Shown here: piece by piece, positions 1 through 5,713 of the stretch | How positions within the stretch are numbered: position 1 is the first letter of the stretch | Layout: every line of letters begins with the position of its first letter | NCBI GenBank assembly: GCA_946481465.1 | Contig: CAMLOC010000262.1 | Span: 1-5,897 of the forward strand | Source: an uncultured Shinella sp. | GTDB lineage: Bacteria > Pseudomonadota > Alphaproteobacteria > Rhizobiales > Rhizobiaceae | Length of the DNA: 5,897 nt | Direction: 5' to 3' | Position numbers and translations under genes: made by a program | The notes under the pieces: model-generated | The model's input: the letters and a program-made list of their open reading frames with translations, nothing else | Told to the model about the DNA's origin: nothing | Databases searched by the model: none

Positions 1-530
1 CGGCGGATGACGGTGGCGGCCGGGTGGAGGTGGCCGGCGATCTCGCCGGCAGGCGAAATCAGCGACGGCTCGTGCCGGAAGGCGAGGCCCGCATAGTGCA
101 GTTCGTCCGCCGACTGGCCGGGCAGGTCCACCGTCCCGTCGGGATCGTGGTTGCCGTTGATCCAGATCCAGTCGCGCCCGCGCGCCAGCTCCGTGATCTT
201 GGTGCGAAACATGTCCGGCAGGTGGGCCGAGCCGACGCGGTCGTGGAAATTGTCGCCGAGGCTGACGACGATCGCCGGGTCGTGCCGGGCGATGACGGCC
301 TCCAGCACCTTGAGCGTGGCGAGCGTGTCGTAGGGCGGCAGCATCATGCCGCGCCGCGCGAAGGCCGCGCCCTTTTCCAGGTGCAGGTCCGAAACGACGA
401 GAAGGCGGGTTTCCGGCAGGTAGAGCGCGCCGAGCGGATCGCACACCGCTTCCACGCCCGCCACCACGGTGCGGGCCGAAACGGCGCCGAAATCCTCGAT
501 CTTCGCCGATGCCAGCGCGAGCCTCTGCAT
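1..530 (-). CDS. pdeM: Ligase-associated DNA damage response endonuclease PdeM (calcineurin-like phosphoesterase), C-terminus missing
   Basis: This is a metallophosphoesterase-fold nuclease. The characterised family member (MPE of Pseudomonas putida) is a Mn-dependent DNA endonuclease encoded with an Lhr-Core helicase. The visible 176 codons carry the family's metal-binding motifs in order: DLHLEK at residues 48-53 (Asp48, His50), GDNFHD at 92-97 (Asp93), GNHD at 126-129 (Asn127, His128), His153, and GHLHP at 166-170 (His167, His169). All expected metal ligands up to this point are intact. The frame runs off the left edge without a stop; family members are about 220-240 residues, so roughly 50 residues are probably missing. 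The ATG at 530 follows the helicase stop by 29 bases. Its Shine-Dalgarno is weak: GAGAGGA at 544-550 is a little far from the start and AGG at 532-534 is too near, so translation may depend on the upstream gene. Family assignment is secure; the reaction is inferred from the family. Confidence 0.95.
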   Translation of the reverse strand, partial: MQRLALASAKIEDFGAVSARTVVAGVEAVCDPLGALYLPETRLLVVSDLHLEKGAAFARRGMMLPPYDTLATLKVLEAVIARHDPAIVVSLGDNFHDRVGSAHLPDMFRTKITELARGRDWIWINGNHDPDGTVDLPGQSADELHYAGLAFRHEPSLISPAGEIAGHLHPAATVIR

Positions 531-559
531 GCCTGTCGTTCAATCCTCTCGATGGTCCT

Positions 560-3085
560 TCAGAGGGCCGCCGCGCCCATCGCCTCGGCGATCAGGTCCT
601 CCGCCGCTTCCGCCAGCAGGGAATCCTGCGCCTCGCCCGCCACCGGTTCCTTGCCGATTTCCAGCATGATCGGCACGGCGAGCGGCGAGATGCGGTCGAG
701 CCGCCGGTGGGTGATGTGGCCCTTGATTCGCGCCAGCATATCGCCCAATCGCTGAATATCCAAAAGCCCCGCCGCCGCATCGTTGCGCGTGGCCTCCAGC
801 AGGATGTGGTCCGGCTCGTGGCTTCTCAGCACGTCGTAGATGAGGTCGGCGGAGACGGTGACCTGCCGCCCGGTCTTTTCCTTGCCCGGATGGCGCTGCT
901 CGATAAGCCCGGCGATCACGGCGCAATTGCGGAAGGTGCGCTTCAGCATGAAGCTCTCGTCGAGCCAGGCCTCCAGGTCGTCGCCCAGCATGTCTTCGTC
1001 GAAGAGGTTTGCCAGCGACGGGCGCTCCACGGCAAAGCTGTAGCCCAGGTCATCGAGCGCCCAGACGGCAAGCGAATAGTCCGTGGCGACGAAGCCGAGC
1101 GGCCGGCGGCCGGCGCGCTCCAGCCGGCGCGTCAGCAGCATGCCGAGCGTCTGGTGCGCCAGCCGCCCCTCGAAGGGATAGGCGACCATGTAGTGCCGGC
1201 TGCCGCGCGGAAAGGTCTCGATGAGCAGTTCGTCGCGCTTCGGCAGAGCGGAGACGTCGCGCTGCAGGGCCAGCCAGTCGCGCACCTGCTCGGGCAGCGC
1301 GCCCCAGCGGCCGGGATCGTCCAGCATGCCGCGCACCTGGTCGGCGAGATAGGTGGAGAGCGGGAACTTGCCGCCGGCATAGGCCGGCACCTTCGGATCG
1401 AGCGAGAAGGCCTGCGAGACGAGACATTCGTTCTCGCGGATGCCCTCGAAGCGCAGCACCTTGCCGGAAAAGAGGAAGGTATCGCCGGGCGCCAGCATTT
1501 CGAGAAAATATTCCTCCACCTTGCCGAGCGAGGCCCCGCCGCGGCCGATCGCGCCCTTCGCGCCGCGCCTGACCATGCGCACGTTCAGCATCGGCATTTC
1601 GACGATCGTGCCGAGGTTCAGCCGGTATTGTTGGGCGACCTGCGGATTGGAGACGCGCCACAGCCCGTCCTGTGTCTTGCGGATGCGGGCATAGCGCTCG
1701 TAGGTCTTCAGTGCATAGCCGCCGGTCGCGACGAACTGCACGATACGGCCGAATTTTTCCCGCGGAAGCCCGGTATAGGGCGCGGCGGCGGTGATCTCGG
1801 CAAAGAGCGCGTCCTCATCGAAGGGCGCAGCGCAGGCCATGCCGAGGACGTGCTGGGCGAGCACGTCGAGCGCGCCGTCGCCCACCGGCGGCGTATCCTG
1901 CGCGCCGAGATAGTTGGCGTCGAGCGCCGCCTGGCACTCCATCACCTCGAAGCGGTTGGCGGGCACCAGGATCGCCCGGCTCGGCTCGTCCATCCGGTGG
2001 TTGGCGCGGCCGATGCGCTGGGCGAGCCGCGAGGCGCCCTTCGGCGCCCCGACATGGATGACGAGGTCGACGTCGCCCCAGTCGATGCCGAGGTCGAGCG
2101 TCGAGGTGGCGACGACGGCGCGCAGGCGGTTCTCCGCCATGGCGGCCTCCACCTTGCGGCGCTGGCCGACATCGAGCGAGCCGTGGTGCAGCGCGATCGG
2201 CAACGTGTCCTCGTTGATGTTCCAGAGCTCCTGGAAGAGGATTTCCGCCTGGCTGCGCGTGTTGACGAAGAGCAGCGCCGTCTTGTGGTCGCGGATCGCC
2301 TCGTAGACCTCCGGCATGGCGTATTTCGCCGAATGGCCGGACCAGGGCACGCGCTCCTTGCTCTTCAGGATGGTGATGATCGGCCGCGCGCCGCCGGGCG
2401 CCGTGACGAGGCCGGCATGCCGCGTCTCGCCCGGTTGTTGCGCGACCAGCCAGCGGCGCAGGTCCATCGGCTCGGCGACGGTGGCCGACAGGCCGATGGT
2501 GCGAAGGCCGGGTGCAAGCTGCCGCAACCGCGCGAGCCCCAGCGACAGGAGATGGCCGCGCTTGGAGGTGACGAGCGAATGCAGCTCGTCGAAGATCACG
2601 TACTTGAGGTCCTTGAAGAAGCGCGGCGCCTCGCCGTTGGCGATGAGCAGGGCGACCTGCTCGGGCGTCGTCAGCAGGATGTCGGGCGGATTGAGGCGCT
2701 GGCGCTGGCGCTTGGCCTGCGGCGTGTCGCCGGTGCGCGTCTCGACGGTGATGGGCAGGCCCATCTCTTCGACGGGCTTCATCAGATTGCGCTCGATATC
2801 GACGGCCAGCGCCTTCAGCGGCGAGATGTAGAGCGTGTGGATGCCGGTGAAGGCGCTGCCGGGCGGGATCCTGCCGCGGCGCGCAAGGTCGGTGAGGGCG
2901 GGCAGGAAACCGGCGAGCGTCTTGCCGGCGCCGGTGGGCGCGATGAGCAGCAGGCTCTCGCCCGCCGTCGCCCGCGCCAGAAGCTCCATCTGGTGCGCAC
3001 GCGGCTGCCATCCCCTGGCCGAGAACCAGGCGGTGAAGGCGGCGGGCAGGAGGCTGGGGCCGGTGGTGGAATCGACGGTGCTCAC
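560..3085 (-). CDS. Ligase-associated DNA damage response DEXH-box helicase (Lhr-Core type)
   Basis: This 841-residue superfamily 2 helicase matches the length of the Lhr-Core class. Family members are ATP-driven 3'-to-5' translocases on single-stranded DNA that unwind duplexes during repair. Helicase motifs are complete: Walker A TGAGKT 51-56, Ia ISPLKALA 87-94, Ib TTPEQ 139-143, DELH box 166-169, SAT 200-202, IV LLFVNTRS 271-278, V ATSTLDLGIDWG 326-337, VI QRIGRANH 356-363. A winged-helix region (about 400-480), a beta-barrel-like segment (about 520-550, including GDTFLFSGKVLRFEGI) and the Lhr-type C-terminal domain (about 590-800) follow. The start is a GTG; an in-frame TAG lies only four codons upstream, so no longer start is possible, and the next Met (residue 33) would cut into the N-terminal helicase region. 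PdeM follows 29 bases downstream on the same strand, the usual partner in the ligase-associated set. No frameshift or missing catalytic residue is seen. Confidence 0.96.
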   Translation of the reverse strand: MSTVDSTTGPSLLPAAFTAWFSARGWQPRAHQMELLARATAGESLLLIAPTGAGKTLAGFLPALTDLARRGRIPPGSAFTGIHTLYISPLKALAVDIERNLMKPVEEMGLPITVETRTGDTPQAKRQRQRLNPPDILLTTPEQVALLIANGEAPRFFKDLKYVIFDELHSLVTSKRGHLLSLGLARLRQLAPGLRTIGLSATVAEPMDLRRWLVAQQPGETRHAGLVTAPGGARPIITILKSKERVPWSGHSAKYAMPEVYEAIRDHKTALLFVNTRSQAEILFQELWNINEDTLPIALHHGSLDVGQRRKVEAAMAENRLRAVVATSTLDLGIDWGDVDLVIHVGAPKGASRLAQRIGRANHRMDEPSRAILVPANRFEVMECQAALDANYLGAQDTPPVGDGALDVLAQHVLGMACAAPFDEDALFAEITAAAPYTGLPREKFGRIVQFVATGGYALKTYERYARIRKTQDGLWRVSNPQVAQQYRLNLGTIVEMPMLNVRMVRRGAKGAIGRGGASLGKVEEYFLEMLAPGDTFLFSGKVLRFEGIRENECLVSQAFSLDPKVPAYAGGKFPLSTYLADQVRGMLDDPGRWGALPEQVRDWLALQRDVSALPKRDELLIETFPRGSRHYMVAYPFEGRLAHQTLGMLLTRRLERAGRRPLGFVATDYSLAVWALDDLGYSFAVERPSLANLFDEDMLGDDLEAWLDESFMLKRTFRNCAVIAGLIEQRHPGKEKTGRQVTVSADLIYDVLRSHEPDHILLEATRNDAAAGLLDIQRLGDMLARIKGHITHRRLDRISPLAVPIMLEIGKEPVAGEAQDSLLAEAAEDLIAEAMGAAAL

Positions 3086-3091
3086 CGGCCT

Positions 3092-3119
3092 AAGCTAGTG
3101 AGCGCCGGGCGAATGTGAA
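3092..3119 (-). promoter_or_regulatory. Possible promoter of the helicase-pdeM unit
   Basis: Reading the minus strand, TTCACA (3119-3114) is one base from the -35 consensus. It is followed after 16 bases by TAGCTT (3097-3092), a poor -10. A transcript from it would begin at or within a few bases of the GTG start at 3085, so the mRNA would be leaderless or nearly so. This fits the lack of a normally spaced Shine-Dalgarno there. It is seen by eye only; the pair could also be chance, with transcription read through from the YitT gene. Confidence 0.3.
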
Positions 3120-3140
3120 GCGGCTTGCGGAAAAATAGCC

Positions 3141-3776
3141 TCACATGGCGATGTAGCGGTCGGCGCGGTGGTTGACCGTCAGGAAGAGGTTGAGCACCAG
3201 CGCGCCGACGACCGAGCAGAGCACGATGAAGGGCGCGGCCACCGAGAAGGCGGCGATCAGTACCACGACGTCGAAGGCGAGCTGCACGAGGCCGGCGCGG
3301 ATGCCGAAACGCTCCTGCATATAGACCGCGAGCACGCCGATGCCGCCGAGGCTGGCGCGATGGCGGTAGAGGCCGAGCAGGCCGAAGCCGAGCAGGATCC
3401 CCGCCAGCACCGCCGTCCACATCGGATCGATGCTCTCGATCGTCACGAAATGCGGCTGCAGCTCGGTGATGATCGAGGTCATCGTCACCGCCAGCACGGT
3501 CTTGATCGTGAAGGCCCAGCCGAGGCGCTTCAGCGCCAGGATGTAGAAGGGGATGTTCACGACGGTGTAATAGAGGCCGAAGCTCACGCCCGTCAGGTAA
3601 TGCAGCACGAAGGCGACGCCGGCGGTGCCGCTCGCCACCAGCCCGGCGCTGCCCATCAGGGCAAGGCCGAGCGCGGCGATCATGCTGCTGGCGAACAGAC
3701 CTTGCGCGTCTTCCAGCGGTGTATGGCGGGTGGGGGTGGGGTTCCAGAAGCCGAAACGCCGTTTGTCGCCGTCCAT
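3141..3776 (-). CDS. YitT family integral membrane protein
   Basis: This is a 211-residue hydrophobic protein with about six probable membrane segments: 27-48, 52-66, 67-83, 88-104, 119-136 and a hairpin near 163-199. The N-terminal GLVASGTAGVAFVLHYLTG stretch (45-63), the NIPFYILALKRLG segment (74-86) and the later ASLGGIGVLAVYMQ segment (141-154) are the glycine-rich repeats typical of the YitT membrane domain (PF02588). The C-terminal DUF2179 domain of many Firmicutes members is absent, which is common for proteobacterial forms of this length. The substrate and function of the family are not established, so I assign none. The ATG at 3776 is chosen because GGAG lies 7 bases upstream; the frame stays open for another 353 codons upstream, but that part overlaps the methyltransferase gene and is a shadow. 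The gene lies 65 bases after the methyltransferase and 55 bases before the helicase, all on the same strand. Confidence 0.9.
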   Translation of the reverse strand: MDGDKRRFGFWNPTPTRHTPLEDAQGLFASSMIAALGLALMGSAGLVASGTAGVAFVLHYLTGVSFGLYYTVVNIPFYILALKRLGWAFTIKTVLAVTMTSIITELQPHFVTIESIDPMWTAVLAGILLGFGLLGLYRHRASLGGIGVLAVYMQERFGIRAGLVQLAFDVVVLIAAFSVAAPFIVLCSVVGALVLNLFLTVNHRADRYIAM

Positions 3777-3783
3777 GCCAGAT

Positions 3784-3787
3784 CTCC
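3784..3787 (-). promoter_or_regulatory. Ribosome binding site of the YitT gene
   Basis: GGAG on the minus strand, 7 bases before the ATG at 3776. It decides the start in a frame that otherwise stays open through the whole upstream gene. Confidence 0.75.
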
Positions 3788-3800
3788 GAGGGTTCTTGCT

Positions 3801-3828
3801 GTTGTACAGGGCGCGATGGCTGGCGCAA
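3801..3828 (-). promoter_or_regulatory. Possible weak promoter of the YitT gene
   Basis: Minus-strand TTGCGC (3828-3823), a 16-base spacer and TACAAC (3806-3801) resemble a sigma-70 type promoter with a transcription start near 3795, leaving room for the GGAG ribosome binding site. The match is modest. The 65-base gap may instead simply be read through from the methyltransferase gene. Confidence 0.2.
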
Positions 3829-3841
3829 GCGCTGCCTTCGG

Positions 3842-4783
3842 CTAGGTCTCGCGCTTCGCGAGGAAGAGCAGCCCGTGCACCGGCTGGCCGGCATCCTGGC
3901 GGATCACGCTCGTCTCCATGGCGAGGATGGCAAGGCCGTTCTCCGCGGCCCTTCTGCGGATGAAGCGTTCCGGATGGGCATAGCGCAGCGATGGACGCAG
4001 CAGCGGCGCATCGCCCGCCCCGCCGTCCTCGACGGAAAAGGCGAAGAGGCCGCCGGGCTTCAAAAGGCGTGCGGCGCTCGGGAAGACTTCGGCGAGGTCG
4101 CCGAGATACATCAGCACGTCGGCCGCCCCGACGAGGTCGGCCCGCGCCTCTGGCGCGTCGGCGAAAAGCCCGCTTTCTGCGGCCGGCAGCGACAGGTCGG
4201 CCTGCGCGAGATGGTCGTAGACCGCCTTCTCCTCCGCCTTGGCCAGCATGCCGGCGGAAAGGTCGAAGCCCTCCAGCTTGCTGGCATGGCCACGCAGTTC
4301 CACGCCGAACAGGCCGGTGCCGCAGCCGATATCCGCAACGAGGCCGAAATGGGCGTCCTCGCCCGCATGCCGGCGCACCAGCCGGGCGAGCGTCTGCGGC
4401 ACGGTATAGTCGAGCCGTTGCACGAGGGCGGTGTCGAAGCGGTCGGCATAGTCGTCGAAGAGCCGTTCGACATAGGCTGTCGAAGGCGCGGCGGGCGTTT
4501 CGGCGGCCCCCAGCACGGCGAGTTTCAGGCCGGCGCCGAAGATATCGGCCGGATCGAGGGCGACGACCTTTTGAAGGGCGGCCGTCGCCGCCTCCTTCCG
4601 GCCCGATTTCTCCGCATATTCGGCGAGCCGGAACCAGCCGGCGGCCCAGGAGGGCACCTGTTCGAGCGCCTGTTCCATGAGTTCCGCAGCCTCCGCGAAC
4701 TCGCCCGATTCCGCGAACATGCGGGCATAGTCGGCGCGGCGGTCGGCGATGAGATCGCCGGAGGAGAAGTGCGGGCTCGTCAT
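3842..4783 (-). CDS. TPR-repeat class I SAM-dependent methyltransferase (COG4976-like)
   Basis: This 313-residue protein joins two N-terminal TPR-like helical repeats (about residues 15-48 and 49-82, with the A-W-F-R-L-A-E pattern and LDP ending) to a Rossmann-fold methyltransferase. SAM-binding motif I is VADIGCGTGLFG at 149-160, the acidic ribose-binding residue is Asp174 in GFDLSAGML, motif II is near DVLMYLGDL (222-230) and motif III is LLKPGGLFAFSVE (240-252). A linker with YVERLFDDYADRFD (104-117) precedes the catalytic domain and is typical of the 'predicted methyltransferase with TPR repeats' group (COG4976). The methyl acceptor is unknown; a protein bound through the TPR part is possible, but that is inference. 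The ATG at 4783 has no good Shine-Dalgarno (only GAG about 6 bases upstream), yet the next Met (residue 22) would break the first TPR, so 4783 is preferred. It is the first gene of the minus-strand series, divergent from the DUF6460 gene. Confidence 0.88.
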   Translation of the reverse strand: MTSPHFSSGDLIADRRADYARMFAESGEFAEAAELMEQALEQVPSWAAGWFRLAEYAEKSGRKEAATAALQKVVALDPADIFGAGLKLAVLGAAETPAAPSTAYVERLFDDYADRFDTALVQRLDYTVPQTLARLVRRHAGEDAHFGLVADIGCGTGLFGVELRGHASKLEGFDLSAGMLAKAEEKAVYDHLAQADLSLPAAESGLFADAPEARADLVGAADVLMYLGDLAEVFPSAARLLKPGGLFAFSVEDGGAGDAPLLRPSLRYAHPERFIRRRAAENGLAILAMETSVIRQDAGQPVHGLLFLAKRET

Positions 4784-4814
4784 GGGGGCTCGAAAACGGG
4801 AAAACGGACGGCGC

Positions 4815-4842
4815 TACATGGCAGGGCCGCGGCAAAAGGCAA
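4815..4842 (-). promoter_or_regulatory. Possible promoter of the methyltransferase gene
   Basis: On the minus strand TTGCCT (4842-4837) lies in the left arm of the inverted repeat. A weak -10 candidate CATGTA (4820-4815) follows after 16 bases. The -10 match is poor, so support comes mainly from its mirror-image position relative to the better plus-strand promoter. Confidence 0.2.
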
Positions 4843-4872
4843 GCGATTTCTCGCGAGAACCCCTTGCTTGCC
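4838..4872. repeat. Nested inverted repeats in the divergent intergenic region (possible shared operator)
   Basis: GGCAAGC (4838-4844) and GCTTGCC (4866-4872) are perfect 7-base inverted arms separated by 21 bases. Inside them lies a perfect 12-base palindrome, TTCTCGCGAGAA (4848-4859). The two centres are 1.5 bases apart, so they are nearly but not exactly concentric. The segment lies between a minus-strand and a plus-strand gene start and outside both coding regions. A dimeric regulator acting on both genes would fit; a T-tract that would make it a terminator is absent. Function is inferred. Confidence 0.5.
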
Positions 4873-4895
4873 GCGGGGCCGGTGACGGCTTATCT
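4868..4895 (+). promoter_or_regulatory. Probable promoter of the DUF6460-CAP-MATE unit
   Basis: TTGCCG (4868-4873, within CTTGCC) and TTATCT (4890-4895) are spaced by 16 bases. Transcription would start near 4902, leaving a short leader that holds the GGAG ribosome binding site at 4915-4918. The -35 overlaps the right arm of the inverted repeat. The assignment is by eye. Confidence 0.4.
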
Positions 4896-4914
4896 GGGAC
4901 GAACACGAGTTTTT

Positions 4915-4918
4915 GGAG
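4915..4918 (+). promoter_or_regulatory. Ribosome binding site deciding the DUF6460 start
   Basis: GGAG lies 9 bases before the ATG at 4928. It overlaps the alternative TTG start at 4913, which is therefore unlikely to be used. Confidence 0.75.
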
Positions 4919-4927
4919 AATCAACCG

Positions 4928-5194
4928 ATGTCGAATGGCGTGAACGGGTTCCTCGGCGATACACCGATCCGCGTGATCATCAAGCTCCTGATCCTGTCGG
5001 TGGCCGTGGGCTTCCTGATGTCGATCTTCGGGCTCTATCCGGACGATATCCTCTTTGCCGTGCGCGATTTCATCGTCGATCTCTGGAACACCGGCTTCAA
5101 GACGCTCGGCCGCCTGGGCGACTATCTCCTGCTCGGCGCCGTCATCGTCGTGCCCGTCTTCATCCTCATCCGCGTCCTGAGCTACCGTCGTTGA
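4928..5194 (+). CDS. DUF6460 domain small integral membrane protein
   Basis: This is an 88-residue protein with two probable membrane helices (about 14-37, rich in I/L/V, and about 65-84, LLLGAVIVVPVFIL) joined by a middle stretch (about 38-62) that looks amphipathic. It ends in the basic YRR. The pattern, including the short N-terminal MSNGVNGFLGDTP-like lead, fits the DUF6460 family I associate with Hyphomicrobiales; its function is unknown and I assign none. The ATG at 4928 is preferred over the TTG at 4913 because of the well-placed GGAG. It is the first gene after the divergent promoter region, and its stop is only two bases before the CAP lipoprotein start, which implies co-transcription and probably coupled translation. 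Confidence 0.85.
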   Translation: MSNGVNGFLGDTPIRVIIKLLILSVAVGFLMSIFGLYPDDILFAVRDFIVDLWNTGFKTLGRLGDYLLLGAVIVVPVFILIRVLSYRR

Positions 5195-5196
5195 CC

Positions 5197-5685
5197 ATGA
5201 TCCCCCGCCGCGCTTTCCTTGCCGCCTCCGCGGCCTCCGTCGCCGTTCTGGCCGCGGGCTGTTCCACCACCGGCGTGCTGACCCCCTCGGCCGGCACCGG
5301 CAGCGACCAGACGACGGCCTCGCTCGCCTTCGTCAACAAGATCAGGACCGAGCGCGGCCTCTCGCCGCTTTCCTCCGATACGGCGGCGCAGCGCGCGGCC
5401 ATGGACCAGGCGAGCCGTATGGCGAGCGCCGGCAGGATGGAGCACAATATCGGCTTCGGCGCGAATTTCCTGAAGCGCATGAAGGGCATGGAGGTGCCGC
5501 TGCCGGCCGCCGAAAACATTGCGGCCGGGCAGGACAGCGCGGCGGAGGCCTTCGAGGCCTGGTATCGCTCGCCGAAGCACCTGGAAAACATGCTGGGGGC
5601 GAACTACCGCGGGCTGGGCGTCGCGGTCGTCTCCAATCCCGCGTCGGGCAACCGGCCCTACTGGGCGATGGTCCTGTCGAGCTGA
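5197..5685 (+). CDS. CAP (SCP/PR-1-like) domain lipoprotein
   Basis: This 162-residue exported protein has an N-terminal signal with two readable marks: a twin-arginine-like PRRAFL (residues 3-8) and a lipobox-like VLAAGC ending at Cys22, suggesting lipid attachment after export. After a short low-complexity linker (about 23-40), a CAP domain (PF00188) covers about 42-160: the leading helix FVNKIRTERGLSPL (45-58), the MEHN segment, AAENIAAG, then W-Y-R-SPKHLENML and YRGLGVAVV, with the two conserved histidines in MEHN and SPKH. Bacterial CAP proteins are secreted and mostly of unknown activity, so none is claimed. The ATG at 5197 sits two bases after the DUF6460 stop with a weak ribosome site, consistent with translational coupling. 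The frame is open upstream through the DUF6460 gene, but only this start gives a signal peptide. Confidence 0.9.
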   Translation: MIPRRAFLAASAASVAVLAAGCSTTGVLTPSAGTGSDQTTASLAFVNKIRTERGLSPLSSDTAAQRAAMDQASRMASAGRMEHNIGFGANFLKRMKGMEVPLPAAENIAAGQDSAAEAFEAWYRSPKHLENMLGANYRGLGVAVVSNPASGNRPYWAMVLSS

Positions 5686-5713
5686 GAGCCGGCGGAAGGG
5701 GAGGGGCAGGACC

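Noticed and set aside
24..755. Plus-strand open frame of 243 codons across pdeM and the helicase end
   Set aside because: Arginine/valine/alanine-rich antisense shadow of pdeM, which has all its metal-binding motifs on the minus strand.
509..3118. An 869-codon open frame on the plus strand opposite almost the whole helicase gene
   Set aside because: Its translation is rich in R, H, Q, G and A with no recognisable domain. It mirrors the helicase reading frame in high-GC DNA, where antisense frames lack stops. The minus-strand protein has complete helicase motifs.
3121..3140. T-run near the end of the YitT gene (ATTTTT on the minus strand) considered as a terminator
   Set aside because: No stable GC-rich stem precedes it; only 4-base arms can be drawn around it.
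3818..3836. Imperfect dyad after the methyltransferase stop, considered as a terminator
   Set aside because: The central GCGC-TT-GCGC leaves too small a loop, the outer arms are interrupted by mismatches, and no T-tract follows on the minus strand.
3141..4835. A 564-codon minus-strand frame that could be read as a long protein with a YitT C-terminus
   Set aside because: The upstream 353 codons overlap the methyltransferase in another frame, are arginine-rich and show no domain. A good GGAG ribosome site precedes the ATG at 3776.
4857..4871. GAAC half-site considered as an alphaproteobacterial SOS (LexA) box
   Set aside because: The expected GTTC after seven bases is absent (TTGC instead). 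No GAAC-N7-GTTC was seen upstream of the helicase either.
3719..4885. Plus-strand 388-codon frame opposite the methyltransferase
   Set aside because: Antisense shadow with no recognisable motif; the minus-strand frame has intact SAM-binding motifs.
4864..5196. Upstream extension of the CAP protein frame through the DUF6460 gene
   Set aside because: The extension is arginine/proline-rich and overlaps a convincing membrane protein with its own ribosome site. Only the ATG at 5197 gives a signal peptide with a lipobox.
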